This document shows, one piece after another, positions 37,791 to 49,600 of a stretch of 64,000 nucleotides of DNA (the first letter of the stretch is position 1; the number at the start of each line of letters is the position of its first letter). The stretch is from NCBI GenBank assembly GCA_963693085.1, contig OY856411.1:1346675050-1346739049 (forward strand), read 5' to 3'. Under the pieces are notes generated by a model. That model had not been told where the DNA came from, did not search any database, and saw only the letters and a list, made by a program, of their open reading frames with translations. This DNA comes from Alisma plantago-aquatica. Taxonomy: Eukaryota > Streptophyta > Magnoliopsida > Alismatales > Alismataceae. Made by a program: the position numbers and the translations under genes.

Positions 37791-38079
37791 CTAGAAATTG
37801 AGAAATAAAAAAGGTTTCTTCTTATCTACTATCTCCTTCAGGTTCACCTTAATCGTAGAATGGTCAGAATAATCACAAGTGATTAGTTTTGATTTAGTAC
37901 ATGGGAATTTTCTAATCCACTCATCATTAATAAGGGCTCTATCCAGTTTGCTAAAAATTCTTTTCGTAGTGTCTTGTTTGTTATGCCATGTGAATATTTC
38001 CTTCCCGACCATAGATAGTTCAGAAAGACTTGCATTATCAATGGCAGTATTAAACGAGCTTATTATGAAGATTAGTTGA
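37791..38079 (-). pseudogene. LINE endonuclease C-terminal end
   Basis: It contains FTWHNKQ, FSKLDRALINDEWI and CDYSDHSTI, the last part of the apurinic-type endonuclease domain with its SDH motif. Everything upstream is absent, consistent with 5' truncation at insertion. A stop falls at its junction with the next segment. Confidence 0.85.
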
Positions 38080-38667
38080 GTTAATTACTTACATATTTGT
38101 AGTCTTAGTCATAGTTTTTAATTATGTAGCATATTATGCAACTATTTTGACTTTAAGCTTATGTATGCTACTTATGATTATAAATAGAGTAGTTAATTCT
38201 CAATTAGATGACTATTCTTGGCCTTATTATGATTAGAGTAATATGTAGTCTCAAGTATTATAGTAATTAGATTAGTAAATTATTATTTAATAACATATCA
38301 TTTAAGTATTTTTTTCATGTATAGCGGGTACATGGGTATGTGGGTTCCAAGCATACCCATTAGTGAACCCACTTATATGCGGCTCCATGGGTATGCAGAT
38401 CCATGGTTGTGGGGGTTAAAAAATTTAGACCAGTGACAAGTTTTTAAAGGGTCCAAATTTACCGGTCCGCATGTCTACCCATACCCATTTACAACCTTGA
38501 GTGTGTTATTTACATAAAACAAATAGATAATGATGACAAGAGTTTCTGAGTGGTAAGTAGACCCACAACAAGCCATGTGTCATTTCTAGAAAGGTGGGGA
38601 GAAGATTGGTACATACAAGCTATGTGTACTCAGGTATACCATTCTTTTAGCCATATATATAAAAGAA

Positions 38668-38754
38668 ACTGTGTACATGTGTAAAGTAAGAAACTTCAAA
38701 AAAAGTAACCAAATTTGGTGCAGGTAGCTACCCGTGCGGGCAATGAATGAATGC
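38668..38754 (+). repeat. Inverted repeat arm A (pairs with 39179-39264)
   Basis: About 86 bases, nearly identical in inverted orientation to 39179-39264. Only one difference was seen by eye before the homology ends. The outer part includes CCCGTGCGGGCAATGAATGA, the same end motif as the MITEs nearby. Confidence 0.85.
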
Positions 38755-38764
38755 ATATATATAT

Positions 38765-39102
38765 GGGCATTCATTCATTGCCCGTGCGGGTAGCCTGGAT
38801 TTTCGCTACCCTGCAGCCAAAAAAGTAACTCTCCTAGCTAAGAAAGTAACTCTACTATAAAAAAAGTAACTATGGTGTCAAAAAAGTAACTCTGCTGGCC
38901 AAAAAAGTAACTCTGTACAAAATATACAGCAGATATATATAAGGACGGGTTTTTTGATTTTGGAGGGGCAAATGATATTATTTTTGGCTAAAATTTTTTG
39001 GAGAGCTAGACAAAATAGTCCTCTACAATAACAAAAATGTTTTTTGAAAAAAAATGGTCAGAAGGGTGGGCGGGTAGCTACCCGCGCGGGCAATAAAGAT
39101 GG

Positions 39103-39105
<3 letters not shown>
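38765..39105 (+). mobile_element. MITE M1, copy a
   Basis: 341 bp. The left end GGGCATTCATTCATTGCCCG continues to GCGGGTAGC. The right end, inverted, reads GGCCCATCTTTATTGCCCGC then GCGGGTAGC. It is flanked on both sides by (TA)n. The interior repeats AAAAAAGTAACTCT about five times. A second copy lies at 40052. No coding capacity. Confidence 0.75.

Positions 39106-39175
<70 letters not shown>
39106..39175. repeat. (TA)n(TG)n microsatellite
   Basis: About 40 bases of TA followed by about 30 bases of TG, directly abutting MITE M1a. Confidence 0.95.
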
Positions 39176-39177
<2 letters not shown>

Positions 39178-39178
39178 G

Positions 39179-39264
39179 CATTCATTCATTGCCCGCACGG
39201 GTAGCTACCTGCACTAAATTTGGTTACTTTTTTTGAAGTTTCTTACTTTACACATGTACACAGT
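39179..39264 (-). repeat. Inverted repeat arm B (pairs with 38668-38754)
   Basis: It reads GCATTCATTCATTGCCCGCA onward and mirrors arm A. It is probably the end of a second MITE sharing M1 termini. Confidence 0.85.
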
Positions 39265-39353
39265 TACTTTACCTTATAAACTGTTACTTTTCATACATAA
39301 ATAGCTACATTTGAATAGATATAACAAATATATAATTATATATTTATTCCAGA

Positions 39354-39414
39354 ATGATGGTCCGCACATTTTGAATATATATATATAGGGTGATGATCTA
39401 GTGCGGACCATCAT
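39354..39414. repeat. 14-bp perfect inverted repeat around a TA run
   Basis: ATGATGGTCCGCAC (39354-39367) and GTGCGGACCATCAT (39401-39414) flank AT-rich sequence. They look like two MITE ends placed head to head. Confidence 0.7.
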
Positions 39415-39597
39415 AGTTACTTTTTTGAATAGATATAACAAATATATATATATAAGTACCTATATACATAAATAGTTACTTTTAGTCAACATAGTTACTT
39501 TTTTTTCCACATAGTTACTTTTCTTATATAATAGTTACTTTTCAGGCAACACGGGTAGTGGATTTCTAGTTACCAACATGAGTATTAAAGATAATCC

Positions 39598-39598
<1 letters not shown>
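39388..39598 (+). mobile_element. Possible MITE fragment with GTTACTTTT repeats
   Basis: It starts GGGTGATGATCTAGTGCGGA after a TA run and ends at the next TA run. It carries at least five copies of TAGTTACTTTT. Its matching right terminus was not found, so the unit is tentative. Confidence 0.4.
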
Positions 39599-39634
<36 letters not shown>

Positions 39635-39637
<3 letters not shown>

Positions 39638-40032
39638 TCAAGCTAGTGTAGACTCGAGTGTACCAGAGACACCGTATACCTCATTTATTTTTTAAGATGC
39701 AGTAACTTTTTGAAAAATCTAAACCATTGATATTCTTAAATATCTTAAGAACATACTATATAATAAATTTCATCTCATTTGGACACTTATAGGTCGTGCA
39801 TCTAAAGGAGGCAAAAATCATACATTTCAAATTAGTTTTGTATGTCAATTTTGTTGTCCTTGGATGGGTGACTTACACTCATCCAAATGATCACAAATTT
39901 TGTATGTGGCCTATTATTATTGTAACCCTGAATATCAATGGATTATATTTTAGAAAAACATGGTCTAGATAGGCAAACACCATTGGGATGTACAGCGTGA
40001 TCTGTACACTCGAGTGTATTCTAGCCTGACTC
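39635..40032. mobile_element. MITE M2, 398 bp with 29-bp terminal inverted repeats
   Basis: The left end GAGTCAAGCTAG continues to ACTCGAGTGTAC. The right end inverted reads GAGTCAGGCTAG and also runs to ACTCGAGTGTAC; 25 of 29 positions match. It lies between a (TA)n(GA)n run on the left and TATA-rich sequence on the right. No coding capacity. Confidence 0.8.
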
Positions 40033-40051
40033 TATATACATATATATATAT

Positions 40052-40387
40052 GGGCATTCATTCATTACCCGCGCGGGTAGCCTGGATTTTCACTACCCGG
40101 TAGCTAAAAAAGTAACTCTCCTGGCCAAAAAAGTAACTCTACTGTCAAAAAAGTAACTATGGTGAACATAAAGTAACTACACGAATAAAAGAGTAACTCT
40201 GTGCAAAATATACAGCAGATATATATAAGGACAGGTTTTTTTATTTTCGAGGGGCAAATGATATTATTTTTGGCTAAATTTTTTTGGAGAGCTAAACAAA
40301 ATAGTCCTCTACAATTGCAATTTTTTTTTTTTAAAAAGTGGTCGGAAGGGTGGGCGGGTAGCTACCTGTGCGGGCAATAAAGATGGG

Positions 40388-40390
<3 letters not shown>
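40052..40390 (+). mobile_element. MITE M1, copy b
   Basis: 339 bp, same orientation and end sequences as copy a, with the same AAAAAAGTAACTCT internal repeats and a shared block ATACAGCAGATATATATAAG. The two copies differ mainly in the repeat spacers. Confidence 0.8.

Positions 40391-40480
<90 letters not shown>
40391..40480. repeat. (TA)45 microsatellite
   Basis: 90 uninterrupted bases of TA directly abutting MITE M1b. Confidence 0.97.
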
Positions 40481-40482
<2 letters not shown>

Positions 40483-40499
40483 CTGTATATGGTTTAAAA

Positions 40500-41520
40500 C
40501 AAGCTCCCACGACATGCTATGAGTGACTAGAAATGTTTTTAAACTAAACATTGGTTTTTCTATCAAACAAGCTGATTATGCACACTACTTATTAAGATTA
40601 TATGTATCTATTATATGTGTCCAAGTATATGTTTACAATATTATTTTTGAATCAAATAATTATACACTACGTTATGATTTTGTGAATTTAATGAAGAATG
40701 AATTCAAAATGAGCTAAATGGTGGAACTCAGTTTCTACCTAAGTTTTATATTATACAAACATCAAAGGGAATTTTTATCTACCAAGTAACATACACTAAA
40801 GAATTGTTGAAAAGATTTATGAAAGAAAATTACAAACCATGTACCACTCTTATGTATACATTCGCTAAACGGATAAAGATAAAAGTGTGAATATATGGAT
40901 ACCCACTTATATAGAGGCATAGTTAGTAGCCTAGGTTATCTTATAGTATCTAAACTTGATATATCCTTTTTAGTAGGAGGGGTATGATAGGTAACAGGAT
41001 AATTTAAAGAAGTCACATCTTTGATATTTAAATTAATTATAAGATGTCTTACTGCAACCATTGACTATGATTTTTGGTATCCACAAGATGTGGTTTTCAA
41101 CATCATAGCTTATACTGATGTAGCTTATTTGGGCGTAGAGTTGACAAAAAATTTCTAGTGGTGCACACTTACAATTTCAAACTCGCTATCTTGCTTTAGA
41201 AAGAGAAAAATGGTACATAGCATTATCAAAAATTGAAGATGGATACATGGATGATAGAGTTGTTGTGCTAAAATCATTTGTATGGAGCATGTCATGAAAT
41301 GTTTCCTTACTAATACTATACCCATTGTACATGTTGTGATAGTTCAAGCGTAATAAAATTATATAAAGATCCTATATTTCATAGTCATGCTAAGAACATA
41401 CATGTCAAATATAATTTTCTCTATGAACTCTATGTAAAAAAATCATATTCATCTTGAGCATTTAAACTTTAGAACTCAACTTGAAGATATATTAACAAAA
41501 TCATTGCCTCTTTGATTGCA
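40500..41520 (+). pseudogene. SIRE-like Ty1-copia RT / RNase H remnant
   Basis: The 3' half of a copia pol. VQVYVYNIIFES (usually VQIYVDDIIF, so the catalytic DD is lost) at about 40610 is followed by KNEFKMS-x-MVELSFYLSF, LYRGIVSSLGYLIVSKLDISF (about 40905-40965), FKLIIRCLTATIDYDFWYP (about 41020), FNIIAYTDVAYLG, CCAKIICMEHVM, then LEDILTKSLPL (about 41480-41515). The order and wording fit the SIRE/Maximus lineage. Stops are frequent. The 5' part of the element is missing, replaced at 40480 by the TA tract. Confidence 0.8.
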
Positions 41521-42900
41521 TTAGGGATAGATTGCACATTGCTCCATTATCACCATTAATAACATCAATTATCATGAATATTTTATAACTCTTTAGTAAT
41601 GAAAAATCATATGAATAAGAAAAGAATGATCATAAGATCCTCCACTTTATACTTAGTCAGCAAATATTTTATTTTGACTAAGTTACCTTGAAAATGCAAA
41701 AATTGAACTCAAAACCATGAAGCTTGACAGAATACCTATCAAGCCAAAAGGTCAATCAATATTTATAAAGAATATATGGACTAAAGCAAAAAATTCACAA
41801 AGTATCGACATCCTGGGTTGATTGACAAACCAAACTTTGGAGCTCGATAGCCATCAATTTGATCTACTGCAACCAGACAACTATTGACCCTGCAAGTCAA
41901 TAGCACTTAACACAGTATAAGATCAATACAAAATATATCGAGCTACGAGATTGATAACGAACCCATAGCACTATTGATTTTTTGAAGCCACTGTGACCTT
42001 CAAGTCAATAATTCTCAAAGCAATCTATCGAGCTTCAAGCTAAGGACAGATATTGAGCAGCCAGAGAAATCAACCTCCTCAAGAACTTTGACTTGAGTTT
42101 AGTGAAGAATCAATTGAGCTAAAAATCCATCGACCTCCCAAGTTAACGACAGGACATCCAAGGGTCATCACCACATGAATCAATTACATGTCGACAAGGG
42201 ATTGGTTAAACCTTATAAATAGACCCCAAAAGTATTAGTCAAGGTATCTTATTTGTTTGTAAACAAGCCTCGACGTTGTTGTCGAGACTAAGACCAAGAC
42301 TAGATTGATCGACCTCACTATATCTATCGCCCTAGAGAGAGAGATTGCACTCTAGTCTTGTAACGAGCCACTTCCACCATCAGATCGATAGATCACCTTG
42401 ATCAAATCTACCAGCAAAGAAAGTAGAAGTGATCAATCTCCCCAAGGTTAATTGGGATATTGATCCATCTCTCTAATACAATCGAACGCTCTGTCATATT
42501 TATTTGAAAGGTATGTAGATCAGTCTTTAGACTCAGTCTACCCTTGTATCAACTTGGTCTCCCTTCTATTGTTGATTCATTACTTTCTTTTGAGAACTAT
42601 GACTAGTTTAAGTTGTAATTTAAATCATTCTTGCACTACGAGTGACTAAGCTCATTAACTTGGGTTGGGAGTAGCCATCATGTCCTTCCAACCTTGTAAT
42701 CTTTCCTTCTTTTGTCTAATACTAGATTCTTGCAGTTTTGTTTCTATACTACTATATAAATGTGTCATTTGTTTGTTTAGATATATTCTTTTAATGTTTG
42801 ATCTAGATTAATTTGAGAGAGCGCGACTAGTATATCCAGGGTATGAATTTGTAAGGAGCCACAAGAGTGAGGAGTTACTATAGAAAAATTCATATGTTTA
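41521..42900 (+). repeat. Probable 3' untranslated region and LTR of the SIRE-like element
   Basis: It follows the end of pol directly and contains a strong TATA box. No second copy exists in the window, so the LTR ends are unknown. The 41800-42180 part repeats short phrases such as CATCGA-like and GTCAATAG words. Confidence 0.45.
42212..42223 (+). promoter_or_regulatory. TATA box of the SIRE-like LTR
   Basis: CTTATAAATAGA is a near-perfect plant TATA box in the position expected for an LTR promoter after pol. Confidence 0.6.
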
Positions 42901-45900
42901 TCCTTGATCTATTGAATATCATTCTTGATAGAAGGAAGGTATAGATATCTTTTCTGACTGCTTGCAAAATATGTCAAGAATTTATGTAAATTATATGAGA
43001 ATATTTTGCATGGCTGAAGCAAATCTGATTGGTGATAACCAATCCAAGTTCCATTTTATCATATTCACAATAATATTTGTTTAGTTTGATATTTCATAAT
43101 TTAGATTTACTATTTTAAGTAGATTAATTTTTTCCTTAAGTAAAATACAAAATTCATACCTTTTGATTTGACTAAACTAAGGCAAACCCTTTTGTTGTAA
43201 TGTTATTGTTTTTTCTTGTCCATGTGTTTGACCCTATATTACTACAATAGGCTCTGCACTGAGATGTGGATGTCTCTTGAAGTCACGTATAAATTTAAAT
43301 TCTAATATATTTGAATAGATAATTGTTTTTACACTTTTGATCCATGTTTAAGAGAAATTAATCGTTTGTATAAATTGCAAATTCTTGTGCTTTACAATAT
43401 AACGACTACATTCTTTAATTTAACATTATTTTTTGTAGTCATCTTCTTGATCCTTAACATATGTTGTCATCTGCTTTGATGATTCACATTCTAATTATTC
43501 CAAAGTTGCTAATACTGTTCTATTATGCGATATGTTGGTAAAAATGTCTCTTCTTATTGTAAAATATGAAAATGAGTTTCTATATTTTCAAGAATGAACT
43601 TCATAAAATTTATTTTGAAAATCTATAGAGCATAGGTAACTATAAGGATTTTCTTAAAGCTAACAACGTCTAAAGTTGGGTCACAACCCCAAAGGGTAGT
43701 AGTATTTTCCTTTGTACAACTAGATTTGACTATGTGGACTTCCAAGACATTGTTTACCATACCCAAATAAAACCCCAAGGATTGCCTAAAATAATCTACC
43801 ACTTATGTCTCAATACAAAAATATACACATTTATTTCATAACTTTTTATTGTAGATATATTAAGTGTAAATTTGATATTTGAGAATTAAGCATAATTGCC
43901 AACTAGGAATTCTATTGGTGAGGTGAGGTAAGGTTATCACATTTGGGTAATGAGAATTCTTACTATTATTGGGTTTAATACTAAATTACTCTCATTATAT
44001 TAATGAGAGTAGAAGGGAATCCATGCATGAATATAGGTAGAAGGGAATCCATGCATGAATGTAGGGATACACATATGATAACAACTCTTATTTCCTTAAA
44101 TCATCTTATCAATTTGATTTTTGTACACTATATTTATTTTTTAGAGTAAAAATACGGGGTTCTTAAATATTAGCAATAAATCATCCATGTCATAGATAAA
44201 AAAATTCCTATGAACTTTCTTAGGCTTATTCTTAGAGAAATGATGGAATTTCTAAGGAAACAACCATATGTTGATTTAGTATTCTTTATCATCATTTATT
44301 GTACAAACAAACTACTCCCTTAGATCAACTATAAATTGACTATAATGCACAAAAGATTAGCCAATCTACAAGTATAAAAATGGGATAATCTATAAAAAAA
44401 TAAAAGAGCTCATAGGGATGTTGTTTCTGATGTTGAAGTATAAGGTGTAGGATCTCATGACCAACCACCCCAACTCGTAGCCTTTATAACCATCTAATAA
44501 CCTAAGCATACACGCATGGTTTGGGCTCTCAAGTTGGTCACTGCTTTGAGTATAACCATCAATCCTTAGAACATTATAGTTCTCATTTGGTTTAACTCAA
44601 TTCCTCTCTACTGCATGAATATTCTGGACATGCCTATCTTGGTAAAGTTTATTCCTATAACCCTACCTACAACTATGCTCAACATCCACCACAACCTCCT
44701 TAAAAACACCTTCAATTATCTTTCCTCTCAAGACATTTCTTATCATTTCACCTTTGATAGAACACCTAGCATCTTGGAATCTTATTCACTTCATACTACG
44801 AGGTTATTTCACTGTGATCACATCTTTGCTTATTATGAAAAAGAAACATACATTGGCGTGTGCATACTAATGTTGATGCCTTGTTAGGAATTTTCGGAGT
44901 GATTTTTCAAAGATTATGTATGGTTGTGCCTTTTCCATTGATCATATTGTTTGATGTGCTAGTTTTCTTTCTTAAGCAAATGTTCTATAACTATCCTTTA
45001 GTTTATATATTTCTAGACTTGATTTGTAGATATATATAGCTTCTTGTCCATGTTGAGATTCTAGGATATTATGATTTATTTCCCCACATTATATGAATTT
45101 CTTTTTGGATAAACTCAATTTTGTTTCTTAACTCTCTCTTGTGACGAAATAGGTTTTTAGTTTGTGCAATTATGTATATAATTTGGAAAAATAAGTGTTA
45201 TGTACACATATATGCACACACACACATACCTAGGATTGGACTTTCTTCACATGATGTCAATTCCCATGGCTCTTATTGCTTTTACTTAGTGGAAGCTTAC
45301 ATCAAGGAGGATCTTATTAGGTTTTTTATCCACCCACCTTCATTTTATGATTTTGGTAAAAGGGGAGAAAGAATCTAGTCAAAATTAATATATTTTTACC
45401 ATGTTTTTTAGAGTTTATATCATTTAGATTTTAGTTATCAAAAATAATTACTAAAATGTTTCCCATTTTTATTATGAGAACATATTTTGGTTAAATTTAA
45501 AATTACAAATGCATCATCATTAGAGATGGAATTACACTTCCTAACTCTACAGAAGAAATTACTTACATTTTAATAATTCACTCATTTATGGGTTTTATAC
45601 ATTGTATTAGTCAAGTACATGATATGTCCTGTAAACTCGGTCTATAAAATTCATTGATCATATTTTCTTTATTAGAAAAAAGTTTTCATTATAAAAATGG
45701 GAGGATATTTGGCATAATGATATATGTAAGCATATTTTGCTGAGTTGATATATTTTCAATAATTTTCTTTTTATAGCTAAACTATTAAGTGTTTATAGGA
45801 ACATATGCATTAGAACAATTAAAATGGACCTACGACATGAAATGAGAAAATATTTATATAAACTTAATTCCAAAGCATGGTAAATCTTTCAAATTGTACA

Positions 45901-46789
45901 ATTATTTTATATCTTGTAAAAGGATTTTTGTAGATGAGCTAGCTAGACATTTTTAATCTTACTTAGGTCCATGGGGATCCATAGAAATTGATATCTTTTA
46001 TTACTTAACTATTAGATCCAAAATTCGTTTTGATGTACCTTTTAAGTTGATAGATTTTTTAGTAAAACTCATAGTTTGACCAGATGCCATCTAAAACAAA
46101 CTCTACTTCAATGAATGGGTGGTAAAATAATCTAATTTTAAATTCTTAGATACTAATTTGAATGTATATGTTTCTATATACACTCTGGTAGAAGTACAAT
46201 TCATATTAAGGACAACTCAATCAAAGTACAATTTGATCAATGATCATTTGAAACACAAGTGGATTTATAACTTAGTTGTTTCCTCTACCCAACATTTATT
46301 GACTAAGGACACTCTTGGATTCTATAGTTTTCTCCTCTAAGTTAACTCTAATCCATTCCTAAACATAGTGACTAAGTTCACTTCAACACACATTAGAGCA
46401 ATAGAAATAATTTATGTGAGAAAGATTTTGGTCATATCATTCTTAGTGATCTATATTGTGCTCAAGTAGAGCTTCTCCATTGCTAAAAAGCTTTCATATT
46501 ATTTAGAAAAGCTCCTTAGAAAATCCTACTATGCTTAACATTGTATTCCTTTTTTACTATTCTTTCCCTTGTAAAGAAGTATTATGATGGTGCTTCAAGG
46601 TGAGTGAAGTGACAATCAGTCTATAAGTAGTAGTGGCCCTCTTTTTACTTGTAAAGAGGATTGAGGTGGCAACCTTACTTTATAAACAAATAAGAAAAGG
46701 TGTCATGTGGTTCTTGATGTCTCCATGGGTACCCCTAACCAATTTATGTGACTAGCACACCTTAGGTACACACCTTTGTCTTTAAATAA
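42901..46789. other. AT-rich interval without recognisable features
   Basis: No coding similarity, LTR pair or element ends were seen. Short frames such as 44615-44887 and 46158-46340 show nothing familiar. The one repeat found is a small tandem pair near 44030. Confidence 0.4.
44011..44066. repeat. 28-bp tandem duplication
   Basis: Two adjacent units beginning AGAAGGGAATCCATGCATGA, with two or three differences. Confidence 0.85.
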
Positions 46790-48520
46790 TTATAAAACTC
46801 GATTTGGACACACTCTTAAATTAATCTACAAGCACACGAGCTCAGGACTAGTATAGAGAATGGCAAGTTGGGGTAGAACCCAAGCAAGGGATGGGGAACT
46901 AGAATATTAGTTTTCTATGGCTAGGTTTCTAAATCGGATTCTAGGGTACAAGGGTTTAATCTTGGTTTTTAGAGGTACACTGGGTTGGTCAAGCAATCAG
47001 GAATAAGCAATAACCTACTTTAAACCTAGACAAGTTAGGTCTAATTAACAAATCAAGGAAACTAGGCAAGAAAAGATAAATTATGCTAAGGCAAGCAAGA
47101 AAGTGCTAACACTAAGGATTAGGCTAACAAATCATTCCAAACTATCAATCTAGAGATGGTAACTAGCTAAACTAGGCAAAAGAGACACTAAACTAGTAAT
47201 TTAGACAAAAGAGCAAGAAAAGGACTAAAATAGAAAATGACTAAATAAAGTAAGCAGAAACAATCATAAAGGAACACTAGTTACACTAGCAGTGTTTATC
47301 TACCACAAACAAGGTAAACAACTAATTAAGCAAGTAAAGAAGCAAACTAAGCAAGCACTAGCTAAGTACGAGAGAAACTAGGGTTTCTAGTCATTAATAG
47401 AGGTGTTGCTTTTTTAGGGTACTGTGACTACTATCTGGGTTAATGGTCATAACATGCAAACATTACTCATTCATTTAGGTTATCAAACCAAACAAATAGG
47501 TTAGATGTTAAACAGTTGCCCTAAACTACTAATTGGACATGGATGGAATAGGGTGTGTATAAAGCAACTAGTCCATGTCACCTCCTATACAACCTTATGA
47601 GGCTCATTTGATTACGGTTTAGGTGGAATTCAACTAACATCCAACAATTCTAATTTTCTAGAATGGATTCTCTTAGGACAATTGAGGGGCTAGGGTAGTA
47701 ATGGAGGGTGTGAATGAGGGTTTTATACCTCATGACACCTCCCATCTAGCCTTTAAGTAGCTCCCAGGCCAATGGAAATAATTGTCCACAAGCTATTCAC
47801 TTATATCTCACATTTAAGAGTAGGAGAGAGTTAATATGTGTAGGAGAATACGTATCTAGCTTCGGTCCACTAGTTGGATCTAGGAGTAAATCCAAAAATA
47901 CACATAAGCTATTTCCCCCAGAACCAAGGTGTTTTCAAGCACAAATCACAAAACAATCAATGGGATTTGAGACAGAAGTAGAAGATAATCATTAGCAAAC
48001 AAAATTATAGAGTTTACATATCACGTTCCCCCTAACATGGTATCAAAGTCACATTTTCAACACCAAATAGCCCACATAGGGGCTTCACTACTTACAAAAT
48101 ATAATGGGAGAAAGAAGAAGAAGTAGAAGAATGGAACTCCATGGAAGCTTGGTGAAGACTCTTCCTTCTTCACCTCTATCTATAGAAGCACGTCCTCCTC
48201 CCTCCTTGATGGATGGCAAGCATGGAATATTGGGTCAAAGTGATTGAAACCCTAAAATCCTAGGGTTTTGAGGTGGAAGGTGATACAAATTGAGTGGGAG
48301 TAGGTGGGAGAGAGTAGATAGCTCAATGACTGCTAGGGTAGTTGGTAATAAATAATAACTCATGCTCCCAGTTGGAACCAAGTTATACATATATATAGTG
48401 GCATGGGAACCATAGGGCTAAGTGGGGGTAGAATAGGAAAATTAGCGGAAACATAGAACTGGAAGTTTAGGATATCATAATTGTGGTGTATTGGGTGGAT
48501 ATTGGTATTGTGGTATACTG
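46790..48520 (-). repeat. Diverged Tat/Athila-type LTR remnant, copy 1
   Basis: It resembles 52195-52920 in order (CTACAAG-CACACGAGCTC, then a patch rich in AAGCAAG and ACTA words, then TATCAAACCAAA). It also resembles in general style the T1 LTR, which has a similar patch. A minus-strand TATA-like site lies near 48175. Clean ends, primer site and purine tract were not found, so it may be a decayed solo LTR. Confidence 0.4.
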
Positions 48521-49600
48521 GAACAGTTGAGGTGGAACAGTGAATTGATCAGGTTGTTTTGGGTTTTGGATGCTCGGGTAGAACAACCTTTGTGGGTACC
48601 ATGACCTTGGTTGGAAGGGGATGGCATAGTTGTTGTGGGTGCCATGGTCATTTTGAAAGGAGGAGGACTTGGTCGTCTTCAGATCTTCACACCATGGTCA
48701 TTTTGGTTGGTACAGATGTGGTGGGTATTGTACACCACAACCATTTTGGTGGACACAGACGTGGTGGATAGCTTATTTTAGCTCTTCAATTCCTTGGATT
48801 TTTCCTAGTTATTTGGAGCATTTGTACCACAGCTATGGCAGTGCGCCACAGGCCGTTTTGAGATCTCTATTGAGCAAATTCAGCTCCAAATCCATTCTTC
48901 ATGATGTTATTTTCTTTAGATCAACTCTTGACCACATGGGGTAGGTTTTGGGATGGTCTACATCTCATCTAAGGGTATAGAGACCCTAGGATCCTCCTCT
49001 CTACATCCCTTCCATACAAAGTGTGGTTCAAGTACCTAAAAAACTTGCAAAGAATAGCCATAAGTGCATCATATAGTAATATGTTTATTGAGGGAACTAA
49101 CATGAATTCTATGATGTTTATATACAATTATAGAGAAAAATGGCACAAGATGAACCCCTCAAATAGGTTGCATCAGTTCTCCTTCATCTTAGAAAATATA
49201 ACATAGGTTATGACCTTCTTATGCCATGAAGAAAAGGTTTTCTAGTGGTTTCCCAATAACCCTACAAGGAAACACTAGTTATCTCCCACAACCAAGATCT
49301 AAAGGACACAAAAAATTTGGTTGGTCTTTAATTTAAGTTGTTAGATATGCAATCTTGTATTTTATTCCCTGTCAACTATCAATAAAGATTATTTGCCCAT
49401 ACATAATGGTTGAAACTTAAACTAGTCACGAGTTATGAAACTTTTGTGGTTTCTGAACCAAATTAAACAATTGTGTTTAGTCTATTACTTCCTCATACTC
49501 CTTTACATAATTTTAGTTATTAAATAGCGGAAATAAGATTCTATTTTTTAGGAAATGAAAATTATCTTTAGAGCCTACTCACCCCCTCTAGACTCTATTT
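48521..49600. other. No gene recognised
   Basis: A GGT/TGG-rich patch at 48540-48770 gives a glycine- and histidine-rich chance frame built from repeats of a TGGTCATTTTGG-like phrase. No other features were seen. Confidence 0.4.

Larger units (their letters stand above)
35167..38080 (-). mobile_element. 5'-truncated plant L1-type LINE inside the hAT element
   Basis: Minus-strand ORF2 remnants run from the end of the endonuclease (38079) through RT to a C-terminal region (35291). A T7 run at 35167-35173 may be the remains of the poly(A) tail. No clear target duplication was found. Confidence 0.8.
34909..38499. mobile_element. hAT-like non-autonomous element, carrying a LINE
   Basis: An exact 8-bp direct repeat AGTGTGTT lies at 34901-34908 and 38500-38507. 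Ends are TAGGGGTGTAAA and, inverted, CAAGGTTGTAAA (9 of 12 matching). Both subterminal regions repeat TATGGGT and GCGGA words. The 8-bp duplication and the YA-GGGTGTAAA end are typical of hAT elements. Without the LINE it is about 0.7 kb with no transposase frame. Confidence 0.75.

Noticed and set aside
38727..38795. A rho-independent terminator from the GC-rich inverted repeat
   Set aside because: This is plant nuclear DNA. The structure is two MITE ends facing each other across a TA run.
44615..44887. A 90-codon + strand frame as a small gene
   Set aside because: No recognisable domain, AT-rich codons, no promoter or splice context; indistinguishable from chance.
48035..48055. TGGTATCAAAGTC as a primer-binding site
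   Set aside because: No LTR end with a matching partner lies next to it, and three of the last bases differ from the tRNA-iMet complement.
48559..48944. Glycine/histidine-rich frames of 70 and 91 codons
   Set aside because: They arise from imperfect repeats of a TGGTCATTTTGG phrase, appear in two frames and have no family match.
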